From assembly GCF_011682045.1 (NCBI RefSeq), contig NZ_VVIW01000006.1, positions 62,001 to 126,000 on the forward strand: DNA of 64,000 nucleotides, read 5' to 3'. A program made the position numbers and the translations under genes. This document shows, piece by piece, positions 8,719 to 16,508 of this stretch. The stretch's first letter is position 1. Every line of letters begins with the position of its first letter. The notes beneath the pieces were generated by a model that saw only the letters and a list, made by a program, of their open reading frames with translations, searched no databases and was not told where the DNA came from. Source of the stretch: Massilia aquatica (GTDB taxonomy: Bacteria; Pseudomonadota; Gammaproteobacteria; Burkholderiales; Burkholderiaceae_D).

Positions 8719-9444
8719 ATGCTACCCCTCATCTTCGCCGTGTTCGCGGCGTGCTTCGTCCTCGAACGCATCATACCCGGATGGAAACTACCCCAGATCC
8801 GCACCTGGCCGCTGCGGGTGCTGCTGATTAACGCGGCCCAGCTCGGCATCGTGGTGCTGGCCGGCATCAGCTGGGAGCGCTGGCTGTCGGCCGTGTCCGT
8901 GTTCCGGCTATCGCATTACCTGAACCCGGTCGCGGGCGGCATGCTGGCCTATTTCATCGCCACCTTCGTGTTTTACTGGTGGCACCGCTGGCGTCATGAA
9001 GTCGACTGGCTGTGGCTGCACTTCCACCAGATTCACCATAGTCCGCGCCGGATCGAGGTGATTACCTCGTTTTACAAGCATCCTGGCGAAATGCTGGTCA
9101 ATTCCATCATCGGCAGCCTGCTGGTGTACACCTTGCTGGGGCTATCTCCGGAGGCGGGCGCGTATTACACGCTGTGTACGGCGCTGGGGGAGTTCTTTTA
9201 TCACACCAGCGTGCGCACGCCGCGCTGGATCGGCTATGTCTTCCAGCGTCCGGAAATGCACCGCATTCATCATCAGTACGGACGGCACAAGAATAACTAC
9301 GGCGATATCGTCTGGTGGGACATGCTGTTCGGGACCTACGAAAATCCGGCGCGCTTCGAGGCGAGCTGCGGGTTCGATGCGGACAAGGAGGAGCGGCTGA
9401 TCGATATGCTGATGTATCGCGATGTGCACCGGGACGCGCCGTAG
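8719..9444 (+). CDS. Fatty acid hydroxylase / sterol desaturase family membrane protein
   Basis: A 241-residue integral membrane di-iron oxygenase-like protein. The histidine clusters that bind the diiron centre are present: HRWRH, HQIHHS and HRIHHQ, with a further His in FFYHTS. Hydrophobic segments lie at about residues 1-20, 35-55 and 70-95 and in the middle of the protein. Family members hydroxylate or desaturate lipids, sterols or carotenoids. The substrate here is unknown, and many bacterial relatives are uncharacterised. ATG 8719 follows AGGAG by 6 nt. It stands alone, and the following gene is on the other strand. Confidence 0.88.
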   Translation: MLPLIFAVFAACFVLERIIPGWKLPQIRTWPLRVLLINAAQLGIVVLAGISWERWLSAVSVFRLSHYLNPVAGGMLAYFIATFVFYWWHRWRHEVDWLWLHFHQIHHSPRRIEVITSFYKHPGEMLVNSIIGSLLVYTLLGLSPEAGAYYTLCTALGEFFYHTSVRTPRWIGYVFQRPEMHRIHHQYGRHKNNYGDIVWWDMLFGTYENPARFEASCGFDADKEERLIDMLMYRDVHRDAP

Positions 9445-9479
9445 CGTGCGCGCAGCGGCCGGCGCTACTTAGCGCGCTC

Positions 9480-9848
9480 TTATAAGGGCTCGTCGTTGTA
9501 GCGGATTTGCATGCCGCGAAACACGCGCACCTCCAGGAAGACATCGCTCCCGGCTGCGCGGTGAATCCGCAAGACGTCCTTGCCTTCCCATGCCGCCCTG
9601 GTGTGCCCGGCATCGGTCAGGAACACCCAATTGGTGTCGTCGCCGCCATCGAAAGCGGTCGCGCTGCCGCGCACGGCGATCACGTACGCATTGCTGGTCG
9701 TGGCGCCGCAATTTCTTTTGAACATGGTGGCGCTCAACTCTCCGCTCGGGGACTTGGCGTTCCATAGCACGTCGTTCCCGCACGAGAACAATTCAATACA
9801 CCCGCTCAGAGAGAGAGGCAGGGCCAGCATCAACAGATAACGCATCAT
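9480..9848 (-). CDS. Small hypothetical lipoprotein
   Basis: A 122-residue protein with a type II signal peptide: a hydrophobic core (LLMLALPLSL) followed by the lipobox LSGC, so Cys at about residue 17 is probably acylated. The rest is soluble and has two further cysteines. I do not recognise a domain. It may start at the first or second of two adjacent ATG codons; the ribosome binding site is weak. It lies downstream of icd but is separated from it by a strong terminator, so it needs its own promoter or read-through. Confidence 0.75.
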   Translation of the reverse strand: MMRYLLMLALPLSLSGCIELFSCGNDVLWNAKSPSGELSATMFKRNCGATTSNAYVIAVRGSATAFDGGDDTNWVFLTDAGHTRAAWEGKDVLRIHRAAGSDVFLEVRVFRGMQIRYNDEPL

Positions 9849-9890
9849 GCAACATTCACTTTTTCAATCAATCCCGGCAAGCGCCCCGAA

Positions 9891-9925
9891 AACAAAAAGC
9901 CCCGCACTCCTGCGAGTACGGGGCT
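9891..9925 (-). terminator. Rho-independent terminator of icd
   Basis: A 12-bp stem with one mismatch (9898-9909 paired with 9914-9925) around a 4-nt loop. On the minus strand it is followed by a run of five T. It lies about 40 nt after the icd stop codon. Confidence 0.85.
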
Positions 9926-9964
9926 GTGTGCGCCGCGCCCGGGCGCGGCGGCATTGGTCCAAAT

Positions 9965-11218
9965 TTACATCTGCTCGATCATCACATCGCCGAAACCGGA
10001 GCACGACACTTGGGTCGCGCCTTCCATCAAACGCGCGAAGTCGTAGGTGACTTTTTTGGACGCGATCGATTTCTGCATCGACGAGATGATCAGGTCGGCC
10101 GCTTCCAGCCAGCCCATGTGACGCAGCATCATTTCAGCCGACAGGATCAGCGAACCCGGGTTCACATAGTCCTTGCCTGCGTACTTCGGCGCGGTGCCGT
10201 GGGTCGCTTCGAACATGGCAACCGAGTCCGACAGGTTGGCGCCCGGAGCGATACCGATACCGCCCACTTGTGCGGCCAGCGCGTCGGAGATGTAGTCGCC
10301 GTTCAGGTTCAGGGTCGCGATGACGCTGTACTCGGCCGGACGCAACAGGATCTGCTGCAGGAACGCATCGGCGATCGAATCCTTGACGATGATGTCCTTG
10401 CCGGTCTTCGGATTCTTGAACTTGCACCATGGGCCGCCATCGATCATCTCGGCGCCGAATTCTTTCTGTGCCAGTGCGTACGCCCAGTCGCGGAAGCCGC
10501 CTTCGGTGTACTTCATGATGTTACCTTTGTGAACGATGGTCACGGAAGGCTTGTCATTGTCCACAGCGTACTGGATCGCCTTGCGCACCAGGCGCTCGGT
10601 ACCTTCGATCGACACTGGCTTGATGCCCAGGCCCGAGGTCTCAGGGAAGCGGATCTTGGTGACGCCCATTTCCTTGATCAGGAAATCCATCAGTTTCTTG
10701 GCGCCTTCGGAACCTTGCTGGTATTCGATACCGGCGTAGATGTCTTCCGAGTTTTCGCGGAAGATGACCATGTCGGTCTTCTCTGGCTCACGCACTGGCG
10801 AAGGCACGCCGGTGAAGTAACGCACCGGACGCAGGCAGACGTACAGGTCGAGCTGCTGGCGCAGGGCGACGTTGAGCGAACGGATGCCGCCGCCGACCGG
10901 GGTCGTCAGCGGACCCTTGATCGACACAACGTAGTCCTTCAGCACTTCCAGGGTTTCTTCCGGCAGCCACACGTCCGGGCCGTACACGGTGGTCGACTTC
11001 TCGCCGGCATAGATTTCCATCCAGCTGATCTTGCGCTTGCCGCCGTAGGCCTTGGCCACGGCTGCGTCGATGACCTTGATCATGACCGGGCTGATATCGA
11101 CGCCGGTGCCATCGCCTTCGATGTAGGGAATGACTGGATTATCTGGTACATTCAGCGAAAAATCGGCATTGACCGAGATTTTCTGGCCGTCAGCAGGTAC
11201 TTTGATATGTTGATACAT
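9965..11218 (-). CDS. icd: NADP-dependent isocitrate dehydrogenase
   Basis: A 417-residue cytosolic TCA-cycle enzyme that converts isocitrate to 2-oxoglutarate with reduction of NADP. The length and sequence match the E. coli Icd type. Visible are the substrate-loop motif [13 protein letters not shown], whose Ser is the residue phosphorylated by AceK in E. coli, and the isocitrate/isopropylmalate dehydrogenase signature [17 protein letters not shown]. The start MYQHIKVP is preceded by GGAG; an in-frame extension of 22 residues upstream is unlikely to be translated. It is monocistronic with its own terminator. Confidence 0.98.
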   Translation of the reverse strand: MYQHIKVPADGQKISVNADFSLNVPDNPVIPYIEGDGTGVDISPVMIKVIDAAVAKAYGGKRKISWMEIYAGEKSTTVYGPDVWLPEETLEVLKDYVVSIKGPLTTPVGGGIRSLNVALRQQLDLYVCLRPVRYFTGVPSPVREPEKTDMVIFRENSEDIYAGIEYQQGSEGAKKLMDFLIKEMGVTKIRFPETSGLGIKPVSIEGTERLVRKAIQYAVDNDKPSVTIVHKGNIMKYTEGGFRDWAYALAQKEFGAEMIDGGPWCKFKNPKTGKDIIVKDSIADAFLQQILLRPAEYSVIATLNLNGDYISDALAAQVGGIGIAPGANLSDSVAMFEATHGTAPKYAGKDYVNPGSLILSAEMMLRHMGWLEAADLIISSMQKSIASKKVTYDFARLMEGATQVSCSGFGDVMIEQM

Positions 11219-11451
11219 CGTGATCTCCGAAGTGGACGCATAGCAGGCGGCAACAATGTTGCGTCTGTCAGGCATGGTCTGCAATCTGAATTGGTTACTA
11301 TAAATACGACGAGAGTTGTAGTCTTCTATAAGACATAAGACGCGCGTTTCATATTATGCACCAGTATTTTACTAGGCGCTACGGTTTTGCGACACTAACA
11401 AATGGCCCGCCAGCCGAACGGCGGGCCGAACATCTTTCCAGCGACTCAATT

Positions 11452-12015
11452 ATGCCCCTCATTCTCTTTAACAAGCCGTTCCAGGTGCTGTGCCAGTTTT
11501 CGGCCCAGGACGGACGCGAAACCTTGGCCGACTACCTGCGCACGCCCGACATCTACCCGGCCGGCCGGCTCGACGCCGACAGCGAAGGCTTGATGCTGCT
11601 CACCGACGACGGCCGCCTGCAACACAGCATCGCCCATCCGGACCATAAGGAAGCCAAGACCTACCTGGTGCAGGTCGACGGCGAGCTCGATGCGGACGCG
11701 CTGGCGCGCTTGCAGGCGCCGCTCGACCTGGGCGATTTTATTACCAAGCCGTGCCAGGCGGTGCGGATCGCCGAACCGCTCTGGCTGTGGCCGCGCACGC
11801 CGCCGATTCGGGTGCGCGCCGACAAGCCGACCAGCTGGATCGCGATTACTTTGCAGGAGGGGAAGAACCGGCAGGTGCGCAGGATGACGGCGGCGGTGGG
11901 ATTGCCGACCTTGCGGCTGGTACGCAGCAGCATCGGGCCGTTTTCGCTGGCGACCCATCCCTTGATGCCGGGGGAATGGGTGGAAGTGCAGGCAGGGGAT
12001 ATGAAAAAGATCTAA
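11452..12015 (+). CDS. rluE: Ribosomal large subunit pseudouridine synthase, RluE/RsuA family
   Basis: A 187-residue pseudouridine synthase lacking the N-terminal S4 domain, as in RluE, which modifies U2457 of 23S rRNA. The catalytic motif AGRLDADSEGLMLLTDDG contains the nucleophilic Asp. The downstream EGKNRQVRRMTAAVGLPTLRLVR motif is characteristic of the RsuA/RluB/E/F family. The start at MPLILFNKPF lacks a clear Shine-Dalgarno. A short inverted repeat (GGCCCGCC and GGCGGGCC, about 11404-11427) sits just before the start codon and could affect translation. Confidence 0.9.
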   Translation: MPLILFNKPFQVLCQFSAQDGRETLADYLRTPDIYPAGRLDADSEGLMLLTDDGRLQHSIAHPDHKEAKTYLVQVDGELDADALARLQAPLDLGDFITKPCQAVRIAEPLWLWPRTPPIRVRADKPTSWIAITLQEGKNRQVRRMTAAVGLPTLRLVRSSIGPFSLATHPLMPGEWVEVQAGDMKKI

Positions 12016-12085
12016 TCGTTTGCAAATCGAGGTCAGGCCTGATTCCAACAATCCGGCAAATGATTTAATAGCCGTCTTAATAGCC

Positions 12086-12161
12086 GTCGCCCCCGCGAAG
12101 GCGGGTGCCCATAACACCTATGTGCAGCCGTGCCATGGATCCCCGCCTGCGCGGGGACGAC
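12086..12161. repeat. Inverted pair of REP-like palindromic elements
   Basis: Two 27-nt units lie head to head, 12086-12112 and the inverse at 12135-12161, separated by 22 nt, with about 22 of 27 positions matching. Each unit contains a GC palindrome (CCCCGCG...GGCGGG) and ends in CCAT/ATGG. This form matches the widespread GTCRTCCCCGCG-type repetitive extragenic palindromes. It lies between rluE and the rpsT terminator. Confidence 0.75.
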
Positions 12162-12223
12162 GAGTCATCGGTCGGTGGACTGACATCTGCCCGGAAACAC
12201 GCCGCAAAGGACACGCCCACGAC

Positions 12224-12259
12224 AAAAACCCGCCGGGCCGAAGCCAGGCGGGTTTTTTT
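12224..12259 (-). terminator. Bidirectional terminator after rpsT
   Basis: CCCGCC (12229-12234) pairs with GGCGGG (12247-12252). A run of A lies to the left (12224-12228) and seven T to the right (12253-12259), so it works in both directions. It ends rpsT on the minus strand and possibly rluE on the plus strand. Confidence 0.8.
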
Positions 12260-12310
12260 CATGCTCACAAGCTCAACCGGCGGACCGAAGTCCAGCGGCG
12301 GCGATGGCTA

Positions 12311-12574
12311 TTAAGCCAGCGCTTTCAGAGCAGCAGCCAGACGGCTCTTGTGACGCGCTGCTTTGTTCTTGTGGATGATTTTCTTGTCGGCGATGCTGTC
12401 GATGGTCGACACGGATGCCTGGAAGATCGATGCTGCGGCCGCTTTGTCGCCAGCCTGGATAGCCTTGCGCACTGCCTTGATAGCGGTACGCAGGGTCGAA
12501 CGCTGCGACGAATTGTGAGCGTTTTGCTTAACTGCTTGACGAGCGCGCTTGCGTGCTTGTGCGGTATTTGCCAT
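12311..12574 (-). CDS. rpsT: 30S ribosomal protein S20
   Basis: An 87-residue basic protein of the 30S subunit, starting [13 protein letters not shown] and ending with [12 protein letters not shown], as expected for bS20. The core [20 protein letters not shown] binds 16S rRNA. ATG 12574 is preceded by AGGAA. It is monocistronic, with an unusual iterated motif in its upstream region (12605-12688). Confidence 0.98.
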   Translation of the reverse strand: MANTAQARKRARQAVKQNAHNSSQRSTLRTAIKAVRKAIQAGDKAAAASIFQASVSTIDSIADKKIIHKNKAARHKSRLAAALKALA

Positions 12575-12604
12575 GGAATTTCCTAAATCGGGGTCAAGTT
12601 GCGT

Positions 12605-12688
12605 TTGCAAACAATAGCGTCTGTCAAACCAGTGTTTTTTCTACACCTTGTGTGTCAAACCAGTGCCTGCCAAACATTAGTGTCTGCG
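12605..12688. repeat. Short iterated motif upstream of rpsT
   Basis: The 13-mer TGTCAAACCAGTG occurs twice, 31 bp apart (12622-12634 and 12653-12665). Related CAAACAATAGCGTCTGTC (12607-12624) and CAAACATTAGTGTCTGCG (12671-12688) flank it. All lie within about 115 bp upstream of rpsT, in its probable promoter or leader. Function is unknown. Confidence 0.5.
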
Positions 12689-12793
12689 TAACAGAATTCT
12701 GTACAGCCTTCGATTATAGCGAAAAGTTCCGGTAAGGGCAATTCAAAAATCAACATTTGTCAGTCGGCTCCGTTCGCGCCACTCTTGCCGGGC

Positions 12794-12799
12794 TATAAT
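12794..12799 (+). promoter_or_regulatory. Perfect -10 element just upstream of murJ
   Basis: A TATAAT hexamer ends 8 nt before the murJ ATG at 12808, inside a GC-rich context. There is no obvious Shine-Dalgarno between it and the ATG. If it is the real -10 box, transcription would start at or next to the A of the ATG. The -35 match is poor. Confidence 0.4.
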
Positions 12800-12807
12800 C
12801 CCGGCCC

Positions 12808-14358
12808 ATGAACTTGCTCAAAACCCTGGCTGCCATCTCCAGCATGACCATGCTGTCCCGCGTCACCGGCCTGCTGCGCGAAAGCCTTTTCGCGCGCGCC
12901 TTCGGCGCTTCGGAATTCACCGACGCCTTCAACGTCGCCTTCCGCATTCCCAACCTGCTGCGCCGCATGTTCGCCGAGGGCGCCTTCGCCCAGGCCTTCG
13001 TGCCGATCCTGGCCGACGTCAAGACCCAGCACGGCGATGAAGGCACGCGTCCGCTGGTCGACAGCGTGGCCACGGTGCTGATCTGGTCGACCCTGTTAAT
13101 CACCATCGCCGGCATCGTTTCCACGCCGTTCCTGATCAAGTGGATCATGGACACCTCCAGGCAGACCGCGCAGGCCGAGCAGGCCGCCGTCTTCATGACG
13201 CGCATGATGTTCCCCTATATTATCTGCATGGCCTTCGTCTCGCTGGCCAGCGGCATTCTCAATACCTGGCGCCAGTTCAAGATTCCCGCCTTCACCCCGG
13301 TGCTGCTGAATATTTCCTTCATCCTGGCCTCGCTGTTCCTGGCCCAGCGCCTCGAACAACCGATTTACGCGATGGCCTTCGCGGTGGTGGTGGGCGGCCT
13401 GCTGCAGGTCGGCATCCAGATTCCATCCCTGATGAAAATCGGCATGCTGCCGCGCATTTCGCTCAACCCGATCGCCGCCCTGCGCGACCCCGGCGTGCAC
13501 CGCATGCTGAAAAAGATGGGACCGGCCGTGTTCGCCGTCTCCGCCGCCCAGATCAGCCTGCTGGTTAATACCGGGATCGCCTCGCGCCTTGGCGCCGGCA
13601 GCGTGTCCGCCCTCACCTACGCCGACCGCCTGATGGAGTTTCCCACGGCCATGCTGGGCGTGGCGCTGGGCACCATCTTGCTGCCCAGCCTGGCCAAGGC
13701 GAATGCCGAGGGCGATACCTCCGAATACTCGGCCCTGCTCAACTGGGGCCTGCGCCTGACCTTCCTGCTGGCCCTGCCCGCCTCGGTTGGCCTGGCCATG
13801 CTGGCCGAACCGATGATCGCCACCCTGTTCCACTACGGCGCGTTCAGCGCCAGGGCGGTGCACGCCTCGGCCATGCCGCTGATGGCCTACAGCGCCGGCC
13901 TGGTCGGCATTATCCTGGTCAAGACGCTCACCCCGGCGTTTTATGCGCGCCAGGACGTGCGCACGCCGGTGCGCATCGCCATCGGCGTGCTGGTCGCGGT
14001 GCAGCTGATGAACCTGGTGTTTGTGCCGCTGCTCGGCGTGGCCGGCCTGGCGCTGTCGATCGGCCTGGGCGCCTGCCTCAATGCCGCCGTGCTGTACACC
14101 ATGCTGCGCAAGCGCGGCATTTATGTGCCGCAGCCGGGCTGGATGGTGTTCTTCGCCAAGCTGGTCATCGCCGTGGCCGTGATGGGCCTGATCGCCTACT
14201 ACTGCAAGATCCAGTTCGACTGGACCGCGCTGCAAGCGCGTCCATGGCTGCGCGCCGGCGCGCTGTTCGCCATCGTGGCCGGCAGCGGGCTGGCTTACTT
14301 CGTGGTCCTGTTCGGGCTGGGATTCCGCTTCCGCGATTTCAAGCGCAGCGGGCGCTGA
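12808..14358 (+). CDS. murJ: Lipid II flippase MurJ
   Basis: A 516-residue polytopic membrane protein of the MOP/MviN family, with about 14 hydrophobic segments along its length. It flips lipid II across the inner membrane for peptidoglycan synthesis. Family landmarks visible are SRVTGLLRES, the NLLRRMFAEGAFAQAFVP motif and the QISLLVNTGIASRLGAGSVSALTYADRLMEFP region. The length matches typical MurJ. It is a single gene convergent with the Rap1a-like gene, 12 bp away. Confidence 0.97.
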   Translation: MNLLKTLAAISSMTMLSRVTGLLRESLFARAFGASEFTDAFNVAFRIPNLLRRMFAEGAFAQAFVPILADVKTQHGDEGTRPLVDSVATVLIWSTLLITIAGIVSTPFLIKWIMDTSRQTAQAEQAAVFMTRMMFPYIICMAFVSLASGILNTWRQFKIPAFTPVLLNISFILASLFLAQRLEQPIYAMAFAVVVGGLLQVGIQIPSLMKIGMLPRISLNPIAALRDPGVHRMLKKMGPAVFAVSAAQISLLVNTGIASRLGAGSVSALTYADRLMEFPTAMLGVALGTILLPSLAKANAEGDTSEYSALLNWGLRLTFLLALPASVGLAMLAEPMIATLFHYGAFSARAVHASAMPLMAYSAGLVGIILVKTLTPAFYARQDVRTPVRIAIGVLVAVQLMNLVFVPLLGVAGLALSIGLGACLNAAVLYTMLRKRGIYVPQPGWMVFFAKLVIAVAVMGLIAYYCKIQFDWTALQARPWLRAGALFAIVAGSGLAYFVVLFGLGFRFRDFKRSGR

Positions 14359-14370
14359 GCGGCGCGGGCG

Positions 14371-14754
14371 TCATCGGCGCGCCCCGGCCGCTTTGCAAGG
14401 ATACAGGCGCGCCAGGACGGCCAGCACGGCTGGCGCGGCGTCCTCCTTGAGCTTGTCCTTGCCCAGGCGCGACATGTGTTCGACGATCAGATAATTCATT
14501 TCATGGGGCACCGGTTTTCTATCGGGACACCACTGCCGTCCGGCAGCCGCACCCATGACGCCGTCGATGTAGCCCATGGCACGCTCGCGCCGGACCGAAT
14601 TGAGATGCCCTTGCATAGGATCGGCAAGCATGTCGCGGACCAGCTCGTCTCCCGTCATGTGCGAGTCGTAGGGCCGTGGCGGTGCGGCGTGCGCGTGCGC
14701 CGCCACCATGATCAGCACTGAGACAACTGCGCTGACGCGTTGCAAGATTTCCAT
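14371..14754 (-). CDS. Rap1a/Tai-like immunity family protein (orphan)
   Basis: A 127-residue exported protein with a signal peptide (cleavage near AHA-AP). The mature part fits the Rap1a/Tai pattern: a TGDELV opening, the central MGYIDGVMGAA helix, a Cys in WCP and the C-terminal AAPAVLAVLARLYPCK, giving two cysteines able to form a disulfide. Rap1a and Tai4-type proteins neutralise type VI secretion amidase effectors in the periplasm. No effector or T6SS gene is nearby, so this may be an orphan immunity gene or a relative with another role. GGGAGGGG lies just upstream of ATG 14754. Confidence 0.6.
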   Translation of the reverse strand: MEILQRVSAVVSVLIMVAAHAHAAPPRPYDSHMTGDELVRDMLADPMQGHLNSVRRERAMGYIDGVMGAAAGRQWCPDRKPVPHEMNYLIVEHMSRLGKDKLKEDAAPAVLAVLARLYPCKAAGARR

Positions 14755-14807
14755 TTACCCCTCCCAAAGCCAGCATAAACATGCTTTAGCGGTCATTTTT
14801 ATTGGGC

Positions 14808-15665
14808 CTACATTTCCCTTTTAGGCTCGTTGCGGCGGCCGTCGTCGCGCTGGCGCTCATCACGCTTGCGCTCGTCCTGGCCGGCGCCCTCCTGTCCGTT
14901 TTTTCCGGACTGATCTTCTTCGGGCGGTTCCACCGGCTCGTCGGGTTTGTCGGCGGGCGCTTCCACCTTCTCCGGCTGCGGCTCAGGCTGCGGCTCCTCG
15001 GGCGGCGTCATGGCGTCGGCCGCCGGGTCCGGGACTGGCGCGGGCGCCGGCGCCGTCTGGTCGGCCGGCTTGGCCGCCCCATCGGCGGGCGGGAACAGCG
15101 GCGCCGGCTGGCCCGGCTGGCTCTGCCCGGGCACGGCCATCGGCTCCTGCGGCGCCATGGTCAGGGTCGACAAGGTGAACTTCCACTCCGACAGCTTGCT
15201 CTTGTTTTCCATGTTCAGGAAGCGCGCATCGAAATTGCCAACCTTGAGCGGCGGCGCATCCGACAGGCTGTACACCCCCAGCACGCCCTGCTTGTCGCCC
15301 ACGTACATCACGCCCCACTCGGCCTTGCCGGTGATCGGATCGACGAAAATCTTGCGCAGGTGGCGCCGGGTGCCGGGAAAGCGCGGGTCCTTGAGCAGTT
15401 CCTGCAAGGTGGGCGGCTGCTGCGGCTGGCCGGGCGGCGTGGCGGCGGCGTAGCTGCGCAGCGCATCGCTGAAGGCGGCGCCGATGGCCAGCAGTTCTTC
15501 TTCGGCGGCGGCGCGCTGCATGAGCGCGCCGACCTTGAGGCTGGCCGCGCCCACCAGCCCGATCACGGTAACCAGAATGATCAGGCCCAGATAGGTAAAG
15601 CCGTGCGCGCGCGCCAGGCGCGGCGCGGCCCTACCAGTCCAGATACGGTTTGCCGTTGCGGTCAT
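14808..15665 (-). CDS. Pseudopilin with a long proline/charge-rich C-terminal tail
   Basis: About 285 residues and the last gene of the secretion operon. The N-terminus has a prepilin peptidase site (AHG-FTYLGLIILVTVIGLVG) with Phe after Gly, but Glu at mature position 5 is replaced by Gly. The middle has the PRFPGTRRHLRKIFVDPITGKAEWGVMY-like region of GspG-type pseudopilins. From about residue 190 to the end the chain is low complexity: a Pro/Ala/Gln stretch, then acidic, then an Arg/Lys/Glu-rich tail. I chose ATG 15665, which overlaps the preceding gene by 35 nt; an upstream GTG adds five residues. Its place in the pilus tip or shaft is unknown. Confidence 0.75.
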   Translation of the reverse strand: MTATANRIWTGRAAPRLARAHGFTYLGLIILVTVIGLVGAASLKVGALMQRAAAEEELLAIGAAFSDALRSYAAATPPGQPQQPPTLQELLKDPRFPGTRRHLRKIFVDPITGKAEWGVMYVGDKQGVLGVYSLSDAPPLKVGNFDARFLNMENKSKLSEWKFTLSTLTMAPQEPMAVPGQSQPGQPAPLFPPADGAAKPADQTAPAPAPVPDPAADAMTPPEEPQPEPQPEKVEAPADKPDEPVEPPEEDQSGKNGQEGAGQDERKRDERQRDDGRRNEPKREM

Positions 15666-16032
15666 TGCCGGGCGCCCCACTCTTGATGCTGTACAGGTTG
15701 CCCTTGGTGGTGTCTTCGGGCGCCACCAGGATCCAGCTGGTACTGCTGTCGGCCACCGGGTCCACCGGGATATTGCGCAGGTATTTTTTCTCGACCAGCT
15801 GTTCCAGCGAATCGGGATAGCGCCCGGTGTCGGCGTAGTACTGGTCGATCACGGCGCGCGTGTTGCGCAGGTTGTCGGCCAAAATGGTGTCCTTGGCGCT
15901 GTCGATGCTCGGAAAAAAGCGCGGCACCGCGAGCGTGAGCAGCAGCGCGACGATGCCCAGCACCACCAGCAGTTCGATCAGGGTGAAGCCGCGCGCGGGG
16001 CTGTTTTGACTTGCTTGCATCGTCTTTACCAT
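15631..16032 (-). CDS. Type II secretion pseudopilin, GspG-like
   Basis: A 133-residue prepilin-like protein. The signal site ARG-FTLIELLVVLGIVALLL is canonical, with Glu at mature position 5. The body keeps the GspG pattern of DNLRNTRAVIDQYYADTGRYPDSLEQLV and a C-terminal DRNGKPYLDW. It should be processed by a prepilin peptidase (not in the window) and built into the periplasmic pseudopilus. Its start overlaps the upstream pseudopilin gene by 7 nt; an alternative start lies at 16020. The following gene overlaps its 3' end. Confidence 0.88.
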   Translation of the reverse strand: MVKTMQASQNSPARGFTLIELLVVLGIVALLLTLAVPRFFPSIDSAKDTILADNLRNTRAVIDQYYADTGRYPDSLEQLVEKKYLRNIPVDPVADSSTSWILVAPEDTTKGNLYSIKSGAPGNDRNGKPYLDW

Positions 16033-16508
16033 TTGCGGTACGGTACATCGTTCAGACCGACCCGGTCCGAGGTCGAATACACATCGTACACGTCCTCGCC
16101 TTCGCGGGGGTCAAGGGCCTCGCTGGCGTAGCTGCGCTTGCCCCAGGTCTGGGCGGGATTGACATCGCCGCTGGCGCTGAACGGGTCGCGCGGCACGCGG
16201 CGCAGAAAAAAGATCCTGGCGCGCGTCGGGCTGCGCACATCGGGCACGCCGTCGACCAGCTGTTCGAGCGACTTCGGGTAGCCGTTGCTGTTCAAGGCAC
16301 GCGCAATGCGCCCTTCGTCGTAGGCGCGCTTGTAGGCGTCGATCCCCTGGCGGATCTCGCGCAGCGACCGGCGCAGCTCCTGCTCCTGCTGGCGTTGCAT
16401 GGTCACTTGGGTCACCGGCACCACCAGGGTGCCGAGCAGGGCCAGAATCGCCAGGGTTACCAGCAATTCGATCAGCGTGAAGCCGCGGCCCCGCCCCTGC
16501 GCCATCAT
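16026..16508 (-). CDS. Type II secretion pseudopilin
   Basis: A 160-residue prepilin-like protein. The short leader MMAQGRGRG is followed by FTLIELLVTLAILALLGTL, a canonical class III signal with Glu5. The helix continues through a QQEQELRRSLREIRQGIDAYK segment. The body has GYPKSLEQLVDGVP and RRVPRDPFSASGD, recalling GspG-type and PilE-like pseudopilins. The start overlaps the secretin stop as ATGA. Confidence 0.88.
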   Translation of the reverse strand: MMAQGRGRGFTLIELLVTLAILALLGTLVVPVTQVTMQRQQEQELRRSLREIRQGIDAYKRAYDEGRIARALNSNGYPKSLEQLVDGVPDVRSPTRARIFFLRRVPRDPFSASGDVNPAQTWGKRSYASEALDPREGEDVYDVYSTSDRVGLNDVPYRKW

